DNA of 64,000 nucleotides from Panicum virgatum (GCF_016808335.1 NC_053136.1:1780531-1844530), one strand, 5' to 3'. Positions 32,795 to 45,231 are shown, numbered from the stretch's first letter. The notes: a model not told the origin generated them from the letters alone. Program-made: numbers and translations.

Positions 32795-35321
32795 ATGGAC
32801 CCCTTCGGTGATGACGAGGTCGCCAAGCAATACATGTTGGACGCAATAAACGAAGATACGAGGGCCAACACCACCCAGCCAATCGCTGAAGAAGATGCTC
32901 GGACAGCTGATTCGTTCCTGAATATGTCTGGAGATGCCGATGAAGAAGATGATGACTTTGCGTCGCCGCCCAATCAACAGCAGCATGTTCCAGTACGAAT
33001 CTTAAAACTATATGCATGGTGACTTTGTTAGATTAGTTTTGAGATTAACATATCTTTTCTGTAATTTAGTCGACCTCCGCATCGACTTCGTTGAGCCAGT
33101 CAAAAGGGAGACGCCGGCCAACCAAGAAAATGGAGGGAAGACAGGTCGTCACAGAAGTGGACGCAGAGGGCTGTCCAAGTGCTCCAGAGGCTGCTAGCAC
33201 AAAATTTGTCAACGAATGTGGGGGTATTGTTCGGGCAAGAATTCCGATCACCACAAGACTATGGAAAACGAGCAAACCCGAAGAACAGCAACATGCCGTG
33301 CCTGCACATCAGAAGGAGGGGATGGAGAGAAGACATTGGGAGACACACTGCACGGGGTCGTTCTATGGCGCAAGGCCGACATCAAACTTACTACAAGCAC
33401 AACATCTTCCGTGCAGACCGATCGCCCGTCTCCGCGGTCTCCCACACCGCCGTCCCCACAACCACCTCCTTCACCACTGTCTCCGCCGGCGCAAAGGGCC
33501 ACGAGTACTCCAACTCCTCCTGACCCAGAAAAAGGAAAGAAAAAGACAGCATCCCTCCCAGCGGCTGGACCCTCAAAGAAGAAGCAAAAAATGGTCGAAA
33601 GAAAATTAACCTATGAGAAAACTGCTGAGGAGTTGGAAGAGGAGACTGCTCGATATATAAAAGAACAATTGAAGCCTAAAGTCCCCCCGCCGAGGGAAAA
33701 GGTACCTCTAGAACTAGGAAAAAATCTTCTCGCAAACCTAGACAACCCACCAAAACCGAAAAGCTTACCCTCGGACTATGATCGTACTCTGACAAAATCA
33801 CACAAGGTGAGAAATCTGAAGAAAAAATGTGGCAAGACCATTCCTCAGCTTGGCACACAACAAAAAGGACTCGAGCCCCTCCGGGTGCCAGGGTTGCCAC
33901 TCCTACACCCGACGGACATACAACTCCAGGCGGACCTACAGGCCGCGATATTTCTTTTTGAAACTGGATTAACGCTAGAGGAGGCAACGGGGCAAGTGGA
34001 GGCGGAAATCCCTGTCGCTCCCGTTCTTACTCCATTCCAGCATGGAAAACCTTTTGTCACTGAGGAAGAGGAGAAAAGTCTAGGCACGCAGATGCTCAAT
34101 TTGCATAGATGGTACCTGCGAATGTCGAATGACCAAGGGAAAATGTTTGAAGTCAAATATCGTGACCATGATTTCTTCCGCAGGGAGGAGGACTTCTGGG
34201 TGTACTTCGAAAATTTATATCACATTTACCATCGACAAGCCCTCGACGCCTCTATCATCACCATTTGGGTTTTGTAAGTATCACTTACCTCTACAATAAT
34301 ACTTTTTGTTAACAAGAACATAATTATATGTGTACATTATAAAATTTATATTGTATCGTTTAGACAGGAGACCCAAAGAAACCGAAAACATGGATGGCAC
34401 CATCAGATCGGCTTCATGTCTCCTTTGCTAGTCAACCAGAAAGTGCTCAACGAAAATTATAAGAAAACGTGCCAAAACATGTACGATTCGTTGACTAGGC
34501 AAAATTACAAATCCTATATATTCATACCATACAACTTTGGGTAAGCCTTGGTCGACTCAATCCTCTGTTATATTACTAAATAAATACTAAGTCGTTTAAT
34601 GCATGTATGTATATATCCTATCTATATCCGCAGTAATCATTGGATTTTACTCATACTTTCCGTAGAGACTGGCAATCTTATAGTCTTTGACTCAATAAGA
34701 AATCCAAAGTCCGCAATCCAACATATCCTAGACCCCTTGAATAGTTAAGTTCAGTTTGCACAATCAAATCTTTTTTCTGTTAATAACAATTCCTGAATAT
34801 CAAACTTAACTTTGAGCGCAGGGTTTGGAAAAAATTTGTGAAAAATAATAAAGGACGTGGTCAATGGAGGCCCGAACTGAACGTTAACATGGATTATCCG
34901 GTATGTTGATTCATAAAGATTTGTCTAGTTAAGTATATAATCTCAAATTGTTCTAAATTGAGTAATTTATTTGTTTCTCCTTAAGTGTGCGAGACAACAA
35001 CAAGGAACTGATTGGTGCGGGTACTATGTATGCGACTACTTGCACATCATGACTCCATGCGGGAAGGCTACTGATGAAGACACGAGAGTACGTCCAAACC
35101 GTTCACTAGTATATTTTCATAATTGTACTAACGCACATGATATTAATCCTTTTTTTTCTAAATGATAGATGTCTCAAATGGGGGGTGAATGTTACTCTAC
35201 TGATCGGATCAACGTCGTGTGCGAGCAGCTCGCCGGATTCATTTTGAACGAGATCTTGGATCCTAGAGTCGAGTTCTACCACGACGGTCACATCCATAGA
35301 GGACTTCCATCGAACTCCTGA
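32795..35321 (+). pseudogene. Second CACTA gene with a C-terminal Ulp1-like (C48) protease domain
   Basis: The first exon, 32795-32992, starts MDPFGDDEVAKQYM and is acidic; it splices in phase to 33070 (STSASTSLSQSKGRRRP, then VVTEVDAEG). A Pro-rich stretch and a long charged region follow at 33410-34277, but in a different frame from exon 2, so a frameshift or lost segment lies between about 33200 and 33400. Later exons near 34366-34541, 34634-34742, 34822-34900, 34985-35090 and 35168-35321 encode a C48-type fold. The catalytic order is His in NHWILL, Asp in IVFDSI, then Gln and Cys in QQGTDWCGYYVC, all present. Such proteins are standard partners of TNP2 in grass CACTA elements. Intron borders after 34277 are approximate. 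Confidence 0.7.
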
Positions 35322-35837
35322 GGGGACCGGTAGTTGGACTACAAACATGACTTGTACATTTGTAAATATTTTTAAATATTATGTCTTGATGTTTGTAAAT
35401 TTGTAAATATATTAGTTCATCTAATTAGTTTAATTATATGCTCGCATTTCACTTTTAGTTAGTTTCAAATATTCTTCTGAAAACGAACACGGACGACCAA
35501 TGAACGTATAGTACTGTAGAGCTTGAGTACGTTTAGCAATTATAAAAGAATAAACAGTAATAAATATAACAAAGAAAACTGGATTTGGGAAAAAAAAGTC
35601 ATTGGTACCGGTTGGAAAGACCAACCGGTACCAAAGGGGCTGCCACCTTGCGTCAGCGTGGCAGCCTCTTTGGTACCGGTTGGTGTTTCCAACCGGTACC
35701 AATGGAAGCCTAAGGCACCGGTTGAAAAACCCAGTGTCTTAAGGCGAGGCCATTGGTCGCGGTTGCGGGGCACCGGTTGGGAAACCTGTTCCTTTGCCCC
35801 TTCTCAGCCGGTGCTGAAGGCCTGTTTTCTAGTAGTG

Positions 35838-37636
35838 ATATGTACGATGAAAGGAACAGTAGCCATCCACTTGTTTGCCAAATAAAAAAATACAGTACAA
35901 TGATGAAGCAGTGGCCACCGTATTATTCTGTACTAGGTTGGTAGTATGTGCTACTCTCTGTCCCTGCACAAGTGCACAGCAGAAAAATCTCCTGTCCTTT
36001 TGTTTGAATGAAAAAAAAAACAAATCAACTCTTTTCGTGGCCAGAGTTCGTTGGCCCGCCTGCCCAATTCGAACTCCCGAGGCTTTTCAATTTCTATATA
36101 GGCACACTACTGCTAGCTAGTAGCGGCCGCGGCACCACACGCTGTCTGCTGTCTGTTGACCTGTCGAGTGTCGACACTTCTATTTTACTGACCGCTCATG
36201 GCGTTCCGGCCGACCGGGCATCACTACACTAAGTGCTTCTGATCAGCATGATCAGTAGCTATCAGCCTTGTCAGCACTAGTAGCGGTTCTACTGCCCTGC
36301 GAATATATATGTTGCGGCCACCAGCAGCTGCCTAGCGGTCATTATGGTTTTCGACCGAGTTTTTTCAGTTTGTTCATTTGTGTTTTCCTTAATTTCGTGT
36401 TAATTTCTCCGTTCAAAATTGTAGGTCGTTTTAGCAAATCTAAATACATATTTTTTGATTTGCACCTAAATACATATAATATATCCAGATACGTAGCAAA
36501 AACTATGTATCTAGATTTGCTAAAACAACATTACAATTTGGAACGAAGGGAGTATTACTTTTAAGGATGCACTGAGATCCAGTCGACCTTCTCTCAAGCT
36601 ATTCGCCTCTTCATCATGTGGTTGTCGTTTCGGTTGTATACAATGATACATCAACGACAGTGAAATGCCTCACTGACCATGCATATTGATACACGACATA
36701 AATTCGCACAAGAGGCTTGACAACAATAAGGAAGTGTGTTGATACATATGCATGGTTGAAAAGGGAGTGAAACGAGGAAAAGGACACGGGAGGCTATCGC
36801 CAATGCAAGCGGGTTGCCATGGACAACAGAAATGGCGGTTATCGTATACCGATGGTTTTTAGCCTGACTAATGGGTTTCCATTCAAAATGTGAAATCTAG
36901 GTATATGGTATCACTACTCGCCTATATTTCTGAGATCATACATAAGAAGGATACATTTGATCACAAACTTTGGCGCCTAGAAAGGGATTTGGGCCCCACG
37001 CACTCCGCTTCTCAATTTTGGGAGGATGCGAGAGAGGATGACATAATGTGTATACTGGTCCTTGGAACGACGGCAGACTATATGCTTACACGATATTTTT
37101 TCCTCACTCTCTTACGGTCCGGCCGGGAACCCTACTGCTGTCACAGCCGTCGTACGTTATTTATCTTAGTCCCATGATATTCGTAGGTCATATATAACCG
37201 TTTCACTACTTACTCACTCTACGTATAATATCTTCGATACCAGTAATTTCCAGGATTTTAGGGTTTAACCAATAATGGCATTTGAGGAATATTTCCTAAT
37301 TCCTAGGCTTCTCCCAAAAAAAAAAGAAAATCATGAACGTGTGTAAATAATAATCTGTTTAGCTAGAAAACCGAGCATAAACGTATAAATTGACACATGG
37401 GAAGGCAGCTTTGCACGTGGATACAAATCAGCTCTCAGTCAATCAGCTCTCGTTTTCCACATATGGGAAGGCTGCTTTGGACGTGGATACAATTGGAGCT
37501 ACAGTAGCATTGCAGATTCATACTGCACACAGGTCCAGAGGAAGAAACACCGAAGGCATGGTATGTCCTGAAGAAGAGCGACACGAGTGGATGTCATGAA
37601 GAACAGTGACACGAGTGGACTTAGGGCTCGTTTGTG
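35838..37636. other. Alpha-to-beta spacer of unit 2
   Basis: This stretch continues the 3' flank of alpha2 beyond the CACTA insertion and matches 14070-15890 of unit 1. It contains the spacer MITE at 36407-36552. No gene is recognised. Confidence 0.7.
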
Positions 37637-37983
37637 GTCGTGTTTAGATCTGACCTCGTAAACATAAAAAACATCACATCGAATGTTTCGACACATGCAT
37701 GGAGTACTAAATGAAGTCTATTTACAAAACTTTTTACATAGATGGGCTGTAAATCGCGAGACGAATCTAATGAGCCTACTTAAGCCATGATTTGCAACAG
37801 TGATGCTACAGTAACCATCTGCTAATTATTGATTGCTCATGGATTAATTAGCATCATTAGATTCGTCTCGCGATTTACAACCCATCTGTGCAAAAAAGTT
37901 TTGTAAATAGACTTTATTTAGTACTTCAAATTAGTAAGATTCCTTTGCAAAAAAAAAATTTTGCAACGGAACTAAACACGGTC
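37637..37983. mobile_element. MITE with GGTCGTGTTTAGA termini upstream of beta2
   Basis: The left end GGTCGTGTTTAGATC pairs with the right end GGAACTAAACACGGTC. The inner sequence is a long inverted repeat around AAATCGCGAGACGAATC and GATTCGTCTCGCGATTT. A related but decayed copy lies at about 38040-38275, and another at 43156-43457. Confidence 0.7.
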
Positions 37984-38389
37984 TGTATCCTATGACAAAT
38001 AAATTTAGTTCCCATCGCATTAAATGAGAATCTTGTCATTTAAAAATATTAAATAGAATATGTTTACAAAACTGCACATACCACAAATGAGTGCTAATTC
38101 GAGAGATGAATTTAATGAGATTAATAAATACATGATTTGCAACGTGATGCTACAGTAACCATGTGTTAGTTATGGATTAATATACCTTATTAGATTCGCC
38201 TCGCGAATTAGCCTAGAATCTTGAATTAGTTTTGTAGTTAGACTTTATTTAATACTTCTAAATAACAAAATTATTTTTTATGTGCTGTTGATGATGCTTC
38301 GATTCAGAACCTGCAGAACCACACAACAGACAATGTAGCTAGCGTTCACATAATATCTGAAATGAGGGAGGAGTCCCTGCCCTAGATGC

Positions 38390-38635
38390 CATAATATAAG
38401 CATTTTAAGATTTGGTCAAAGTCAAATTTATTCAACTTTGACCATCAATATTCGTATGAATGAATTATTTTAAATATAAACATTTATATATTATGATAAT
38501 TGCTTTCCTAACAAATCTAGTAATATTGTTTTTATCTTATAAATCTTTATAAATTAATTATTATTTATAGTCAAAGTTGAAGAAGTTTGATTTTGACTAG
38601 ATCTAGAAATGCTTATATTATGGGACGGAGGGAGT
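38390..38635. mobile_element. Stowaway-like MITE upstream of beta2
   Basis: Inverted arms ATAATATAAGCATTT and AAATGCTTATATTAT, with inner CAAAGTCAAATTTATTC against complementary sequence. The right end GGGACGGAGGGAG is followed by TA; the left tip is mutated. It ends about 80 bp before the likely TATA box of beta2. Confidence 0.65.
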
Positions 38636-38716
38636 AATATCTGAAATGAGAGGGAGTCCATGGCCTAGCTGCTTCATTCTCCTATCTCTCCGATCCAGGA
38701 CTACTGCTCCGATCCC

Positions 38717-38723
38717 TATAATT
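38717..38723 (+). promoter_or_regulatory. Likely TATA box of beta2
   Basis: CCCTATAATTTTGAGGGCG is at the place corresponding to CCCTATAAATTGGAGGCCC in alpha2/alpha3, 138 bp before the ATG. A (TA)10 run at 38799-38818 is closer to the start codon and is a less likely core promoter. Confidence 0.5.
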
Positions 38724-38854
38724 TTGAGGGCGTGCAAAAGAGAACCCAATAAGCTAAGAGCACACTGCACAAAAGCAAAGTAGTTTGCATTGAGTTCTAT
38801 ATATATATATATATATATCAGTAGTAACTGACCACTTAACTACTAGATCGAGCA

Positions 38855-41712
38855 ATGGCTGCTGCACTTGCACACATCTTCTCTTTCTCCTCCGTGGAGC
38901 CTCTTCTCCCTCCTGCTTCGCCGGCGGCGGGGAACGGCCGGCGACGATGCCGCCCCCGTGGTGCTTGCATCCGCTCCTCGCTGGCGCCCAAAACGCAGCT
39001 GCCCACTGATTTTGACCTCCAGGTAGCTTATTAGCGCGTGGGCCATCCCTTTTTTCCTTTCATTTCTCAATGAACCCTAATAGCCCTATCTAGTGTGATG
39101 ATAAGCTTGATGAAAAAGCATGGCTTATATGATGTTCGCAGCACGTGACGTCAATAAGGTTTCAAGTTTTTTTGGGAAAAATGAATGGTAACTCTCCATG
39201 AAACACACCTGCAGCAGGAGGGCCTGACGAACATACAAAAGATTCTTCAGCAACGTCGGGAGAGCAGCCCGGAGATGATGAACACCATCGACAACCTCAA
39301 GCGCCTCTGCATCGACCATTACTTCGAGGAAGAGATCGAGAGCGCCATGGCCGTGGTCAAGGATCTCGTCCACAGCGACGACCTCCTCGATGCAACCCTA
39401 TCATTCAGGTTGCTGAGAGAGACCGGACATGATGTTTCAGCAGGTCAGTGGTAGACGCAAAATGTAAAAGGATACTGAATGGTGTCCATGATTGATCCTT
39501 GTCGGTCGGTGTGGCAGATGACGTGCTTCGGAGGTTCACCGACTGCAACGGCGACTTCACCCTAGCTCTCAGCAAGGACGTCAGGGGGCTCCTGAGCCTG
39601 CATGACATGGCACACCTGGACATGGGAGTTGAAACATCACTGCACAAGGCAAAGGAGTTCTCAACCAAGCACCTCGCATCTGCCATGAGGTACCTGGAGC
39701 CAGGCCCTGCAAGGTACGTGAGGCAGTCCCTGGACCACCCCTACCACCTGAACCTGATGCAGTACAAGGCCAGGCACCACCTTAGATACCTCCAGAGCCT
39801 GCCCACCAGAAACATTGCAATGGAGGATTTGGCAATTGCAGAGTTCCAGCTCAACAAACTGCAGCATCAGCAAGAAATGCAAGAGATTAAAAGGTAAACA
39901 AACAAGTGCTTTTGCTAGTTACTTGCTAGACCAACTGACAAGAGGCTTTATGTAGTGATAATTTGCATGTAGGTGATGTTGTTGAGATCATTATATTATT
40001 ATTGTTTTTCTATTATTTGTCAGATCATAACTGTGACAGATTTGATTATTCATGGATCGACGATGCAGATGGTGGATGGGGCTAGGATTGGCTCAAGAAA
40101 TACCGGTGGCCCGGGACCAGGTGCTCAAGTGGTACATGTGGCCCATGGCAGTCCTGCAGGGATCTTCCTTCTCCAGATACCGGATTGAGATCACAAAGAT
40201 AATCTCCCTTGTCTATGTTGTGGATGACATATTTGATCTTGTTGGCACAGTAGAGGAGCTATCCCTCTTCACCAAGGCAGTCAAAATGTAAGCTTGGTCT
40301 TTATTTTTGCCATAATAGGGTGATCTCTCCTGCTTCTTTTTCGTTTACTATATACACATATATAGCAGTTCTCAACTTTAAATGCAAAACACCAATAAGT
40401 TATCACAAAAAAATGATTATGCAGAGTTTTAGACCTTAATGTATCTGAATGATTGTTTCATGCATATGCTGATACATATTGTGATTTGCAGGTGGAATAC
40501 TGCAGCTCCTGATTCACTCCCCAGTTGCATGAGATCTTGCTACAACGCTCTCTACACCATTACAAATGAGATCGCAGACATGGCCGAAAAGGAGCATGGA
40601 TTCAACCCTGTCAATCATCTCAGGGAAGCAGTATGTTACTAACTTGCTTGTTTTTCCCTACACTCCTTCAGTTTGCTCTCAGGAAAAGAAACTAAGATAG
40701 TATTTGACATTGCAGTGGGAAGTGCTGTTTGATGGATTCATGGTCGAGTCAAAGTGGCTGGCAACCGGTCAGGCTCCTGCCGAAGAGGACTATCTGAGAA
40801 ATGGTGTTGTCACTTCCGGAGTGCCGCTTATATTTGCGCACGTATTCTACCTTCTAGGGCAACATCATGTAACAAGTACTAATGAGGATGCTGCAAAGCT
40901 CAGTGATCACACCCCTCCTGCCATCTTTTGTGTGGCCAAGATCCTCAGACTTTGGGATGACTTGGGTAGTGCCAAGGTCTGCAGAACGCACACTGCTGCT
41001 TGTTAAATGCTTTTCACAAAATTAGGGCCTGTTTGGCAGGGCTCTGGCTCTTCCAAAAACAGCTCCGGCTCTGGCTCCTCAGATGGAGCGGCTTCTCTGG
41101 TGGAGTTGGAACCGTTTTAGAAAATGTTTGGCAAAACAGCTTCACTTGTTAGATTGATGTGTAAGCCGCGTGAAGCCACGATTTCATGGCTTCACCTTGC
41201 CTGTGTAAGCCGCCGATGGCTTCAGGACCGGCTTCACACGTGAAGCCGGTTACAAAACAAACGTTTGGGAGGGCTTCACCTGAAGCCGCTCATGAAGCCG
41301 CTGGTGAAGCCCTCCCAAATGGGGCCTTAATCTGATCCGATCCATAGTGAAATTTTCAGTATATAGATCTAGCATGCATGAAACCCTTGATTATAACATT
41401 TTTTTAAAATTTTTCATGGATCTTATTAATTTGCAGAATGAAGCACAGGAAGGATTGGATGGATCCTACAGGGACTTGTACTTGATGGAGAACCCTAGCT
41501 GCACCCCAGCCGACGCCGAAGAACACATGCGGAGGCTGATCAAGAGGGAGTGGGAGGAGCTCAACAGGGAGTGCTTCTCCAGGAGGACCTTCTCCACCAG
41601 CTTCGCACGAGCCTGCTTCAACGCCGCCAGGATGGTCGGCGTCATGTACTCGTACGACAAGGAGCAGAGGCTCCCAGTCCTGGAGGACTACATGAGGATG
41701 CTGCTGCTTTGA
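38855..41712 (+). CDS. Terpene synthase beta2, complete (TPS-g-like; probable linalool/nerolidol-type synthase)
   Basis: Seven exons: 38855-39022, 39218-39443, 39518-39893, 40069-40287, 40492-40630, 40716-40976, 41437-41712, all GT/AG, giving 554 residues, normal for the family. The first 50 residues are Ala/Ser/Pro/Arg-rich, like a plastid transit peptide. There is no RRx8[11 protein letters not shown] (about 272-281) replaces the usual RDR motif, DDIFD is at about 309-313, and DDLGSAKNE (about 457-465) spans the exon 6-7 junction. DDxxD and NSE/DTE bind the three Mg ions that trigger ionisation of a prenyl diphosphate. Known TPS-g enzymes make acyclic alcohols such as linalool from GPP or nerolidol from FPP; that product class is inferred. 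An NAGNAG acceptor (GCAGCAG, 39211-39217) may add one Gln in exon 2. Intron 6 carries a Tourist-like MITE absent from beta1. Confidence 0.88.
41025..41326. mobile_element. Tourist-like (PIF/Harbinger) MITE in intron 6 of beta2
   Basis: Termini GGGCCTGTTTGGCAGGGCT and AGCCCTCCCAAATGGGGCC are inverted, with TTA duplicated at 41022-41024 and 41327-41329. The empty site is preserved in beta1 (CAAAATTAATCTGATCC). Confidence 0.85.
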
Positions 41713-43155
41713 AACTTTTGTTTGCTCCTTCTCCATGAGAACCCATGCATGTGACATCGTGCATGCGTGATTTATCTGCTCCTTAGTTTTCACCAGCAAT
41801 GTACTTACTGCTTAATAGAAATCACGTAATTATATGGGTGAGGAAGTGATGGTACGCTTAGGGTCATTGTATATATTTGCTTTCTTTTTTATAGACTTTT
41901 TTGGGGCATTTGTGTTTTTACCCCTACTTTGAAGTGGAATTGTGATTTTGCCCTTATTTTTTTAACTTTGTGATTTTGCCCTTTACTATTCACAAATCAC
42001 TGCGATTTTACCCACCCCTAGTCAACGGTCAAAACAGGGGAAATACGCAAAGATTAAGGGCAAAATCACAAAATTAAAAAAATGAGGGCAACATCACAAT
42101 TGCACTTAAAAGCAGGGGTAAGAACACCAAAAAAACCTTTTTTATATAAATATCTCTCTTCTTCTGAATGAAATGCTTGCCGAGAATTTTTTTTAAGGAA
42201 AACAATAACGAATGCTATCTATATAGCCATCTCCAGGGACGAAGCCAGACCGGAAGAGCATCAAGTTCTTACGTATAAAATGATGGGGTCATAATAGACC
42301 ATTAACAACTAGCTACGGTAATTTACCACTTATCTTTCCAAAATCTGTCTGGGCCGGCGGACCCAATGGCAAGGCACAGTTCTACCCCAGCCCATCTCTC
42401 CAAGAAACTGCTTGCGTACTCCCTCCATCATCCCAAAAAACAAATCACTCTAGCATTTAATAAAATTTTTCAAAAAAAATCATCTTACCCTATTTAGAAA
42501 GCGCATATGCATGTAAGAATCGATTAGTGCCAAATATGGGTAATAAATAGGGGCAAACATTATCATTTTACCTTGTTAATTTATCCTAAAATTCCTAGTA
42601 TGCTCTATTATTCTCTTGTTGAAAAGTAACCTGCTATGATTGTGTTTAATGTCGTTCTACATACTACCTAGGTGAAACAATATAATGAATACAGTGTCAT
42701 ATATTACATGGTTGGAAATAAAGGACAAAGGATCTATTCATGAATCCCAGCACTTTTTTGGAGATGGTAGTCTTAGAACTGTTTGCGAGCTATGAATGGA
42801 AGCATAATAATTTTTGTTTTAAGTTTAATTTTGCTTTTTGACTCCTGATAATCCAGTGATTGAAGCTGGAAAAATGTAATAATTGAAGTGTGTACCCTAA
42901 ACTGTAGCACAATATAACACTTTTCATTTGTTTGTGTTAAATATTATCCTACCATGACTTAACTAGGCTCAAAAAATTCGTCTCGCAACGTACATCAAAA
43001 CTATGCAATTAGTTTTTTTATTTAACTACATTTAGTACTCCATGCATGAGTCATTTGCTATATTTAATGTTTCAATGTGATAGGAGATGTGATGGAAAGT
43101 TTGGAAAGTTTTTGGGATCTAAACACACCCCTTGTCCTGGGCTCTCCTGAATTTA
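41713..43155. other. 3' flank of beta2, no gene recognised
   Basis: 41713-42724 repeats the beta1 3' flank, including its inverted-repeat MITE. At 42724 the sequence jumps to the equivalent of 19452, so about 890 bp present in unit 1 is missing here. From 42911 on I see only AT-rich MITE-like remnants. Confidence 0.65.
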
Positions 43156-43457
43156 GGTCATGTTTAGTTCCCACCCCGTAAACACAAAAAACGCAAAATT
43201 TTACGAAAGAATCTTGCTAATTTGAAGTACTAAATGAAGTCTATTTACAAAAATTTTTACATGGATGAGCTGTAAATCACGAGACGAATCTAATGAATCT
43301 ACAAAATTCATGATTTACAACAGTGATGCTACAGTAACCATCCGCTAATTATTTCTTAATCATGGATTATTTAGCATCATTAGATATTATTTATCAAATA
43401 ACAACGAAATATGCTACAATACCAAAACACAAATTTTTTCGCGAACTAAACACCACC
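43156..43457. mobile_element. MITE upstream of the PPR gene
   Basis: Left end GGTCATGTTTAGTTCCC and right end GCGAACTAAACACCACC are inverted. Internal ATCACGAGACGAATCTAATG and GCTACAGTAACCATC identify it as a relative of the 37637-37983 element. Confidence 0.6.
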
Positions 43458-43710
43458 AATGTTTTAGAGCTTTCTTTTGAATGTACTACTAGACCTTGAT
43501 TCCTTAAATGTTTGATGCCGCTGGTCCTATGTTTTTCATGGACGATTCAAAAAAAAAAAGTTTTTCATAGAAATATGTTTCGTTTTGTGCAACGCTCACG
43601 CTGTCGCAGTTTCTAAAATTTACTGACAAAAACAAGATTAGCTAAATTTTACTCAAAAACAAGTGCAAGAACGAGCACATTTATTTGGACGTCATTTTCC
43701 CCCCACCTCT

Positions 43711-45093
43711 ATGGGCTCGTCGGGAACACCGCCGGAGCCGCCGGCCGTGGCGGCGGCGAGGAAGCTGCACCACCTCCTCCGCTCCCGCGACCTTCGCCCG
43801 GCGCTCTCCTACCTCCGCACCCTCCCTTCGCCGCTCGCCCTCCCTAATGTCGTCACCTACACTACCATGATCAGGGCGTACTGTGCAAAGGGGCTTGCTG
43901 ACGAGGCATTGTCACTCTTCAAGGTGATGGCCGCAAATGGCGTGCCGCCAAACAGGATCACCTACAACACGATGGTGCAGGGCTTCTGTGAGGCCGGAAG
44001 GATGGACCTAGTTAAGGAGGTGTTCGAGGTGGACTTGTTTAAGCCAGACACACACACATTCAACACGCTAATGGCTGCACATTGCAGGGTAGGGCGGATT
44101 GAGGATGCCATGAAGGTGTTTGATCAAATGACAGAGCTTCATGTGAGACGTGACTCCGCAAGCTATAGCATGGTGATCCGGGCACTGTGTGAGAGCGGTG
44201 AGTTTGGTCGGGCCGAGGAGCTTGTGGACGAGATCTTGGAGAAGGAGGTGCTCAAGAAAAGAGGTGGTTCTGTACCACTTGTCGCAGCATACAACCCAGT
44301 GTTTATGTACTTTTGTGAGAATGGGAAAGCAAAAAAGGCCAGGGTGCTGTTTGGGCAGTTGCTGGATAGGAGGAGCAAGGTTGATTTCCAAGCATTCAAG
44401 ACACTGATACTAGGACATTGTAAGGAGGGCAATTTTGCAGAAGGGAACGAGCTGGTGCTCTCAATGTTAAAGAGGGATCTTGTCCCTGACAGCGAGTGTT
44501 ATATTGCTGTAATAGATGGCTTTATGCAGAAGGGAAGGATGAAATCTGCTTGGGAAGCTCTTCACAGGATGTTAAATAGTGGCCTTCGGCCTAGCACAAG
44601 TACATTCCACTCGGTTCTTTTGGGGCTTTTGAAGAAAGATGGCTGTGCGAAAGAAGCTGCCGATTTGATTGAGATAATGCTAGAGAGGAAAATCCGGCAG
44701 AACGTTGATCTTTCTACTAATCTGATCGATGTATTGTTCAAAAGTGATCTCAATGACTGTGCATACAAGATTACTAAGCGTCTGTATGATAATGGCTATT
44801 ACATCAAGATGGAAAAGGTAATTGCAACACTTTGCGAGGACAAGAAGTTCGTAGATGCAGCGGAGTTTACTTTGTTTAGCTTGCAGAAGCACCATGAACT
44901 TGGTGTTGCAGTTCACAGACTTGTTTTGGATGGCCTCTGCATGGACGGTAGAGCTGCAGAGGCATTCCGGCTTTTCTATGAGCTAATTGAGAACGGAAGC
45001 ACTTCTGCTGTTGTTGCTCCCCGCAGCTTAATCTTTGCTTCATCATGCACTCAAGGAAGCAGGAAAGATGAAAGAGGCCGATTTCGTTGGTAA
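43711..45093 (+). CDS. P-class pentatricopeptide repeat protein, probable 3' frameshift
   Basis: This intronless frame of 460 residues starts at ATG 43711 (MGSSGTPPEPP); the frame is open a little further upstream but without an ATG. From about residue 45 it is a run of roughly ten 35-residue PPR helical pairs, e.g. NVVTYTTMIRAYCAKG, NRITYNTMVQGFCEAG, DTHTFNTLMAAHCRVG, with no E, DYW or SMR domain. P-class proteins bind organellar RNA and aid its processing or stability; the N-terminus gives no clear targeting signal. The frame ends RKDERGRFRW. One base out of phase, from 45041, the sequence reads ALKEAGKMKEADFVGKQM and on to a stop at 45134-45136, which looks like the proper last helices. 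One extra T (or two lost bases) near 45034-45040 would explain this, so the gene may be damaged at its 3' end. Confidence 0.75.
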   Translation: MGSSGTPPEPPAVAAARKLHHLLRSRDLRPALSYLRTLPSPLALPNVVTYTTMIRAYCAKGLADEALSLFKVMAANGVPPNRITYNTMVQGFCEAGRMDLVKEVFEVDLFKPDTHTFNTLMAAHCRVGRIEDAMKVFDQMTELHVRRDSASYSMVIRALCESGEFGRAEELVDEILEKEVLKKRGGSVPLVAAYNPVFMYFCENGKAKKARVLFGQLLDRRSKVDFQAFKTLILGHCKEGNFAEGNELVLSMLKRDLVPDSECYIAVIDGFMQKGRMKSAWEALHRMLNSGLRPSTSTFHSVLLGLLKKDGCAKEAADLIEIMLERKIRQNVDLSTNLIDVLFKSDLNDCAYKITKRLYDNGYYIKMEKVIATLCEDKKFVDAAEFTLFSLQKHHELGVAVHRLVLDGLCMDGRAAEAFRLFYELIENGSTSAVVAPRSLIFASSCTQGSRKDERGRFRW

Positions 45094-45231
45094 ACAGATG
45101 AGACGTGCCAGTGCCAGAATTAGGCAATGGAGCTAAGAATTTACTCACAGTATTCCAAAGAAAAACCTTGCAAACTATTTGCAGCTTCTGTGCAGAGTGG
45201 TCTGGAAGAGAGAAATGATGCTGAAACTGGA

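Larger units (their letters stand above)
25027..35837 (+). mobile_element. CACTA (En/Spm) transposon, 10.8 kb, in the alpha2 3' flank
   Basis: Termini are CACTACTAGAAAATGGGCC at the left and TTTTCTAGTAGTG at the right. The 3-bp duplication ATA flanks both ends (25024-25026, 35838-35840), and removing one copy restores the uninterrupted sequence seen in alpha1 (CACAATATATATGTACG). Subterminal regions repeat ACCGGTTGG-type units in both orientations (25027-25420, 35590-35837). Inside, left to right: a TNP2-like gene with a stop and large deletion, a long LTR with adjoining leader on the minus strand, low-complexity tracts, and a second gene ending in a Ulp1-like protease domain. Part of its length is therefore secondary insertion. 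Confidence 0.9.
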
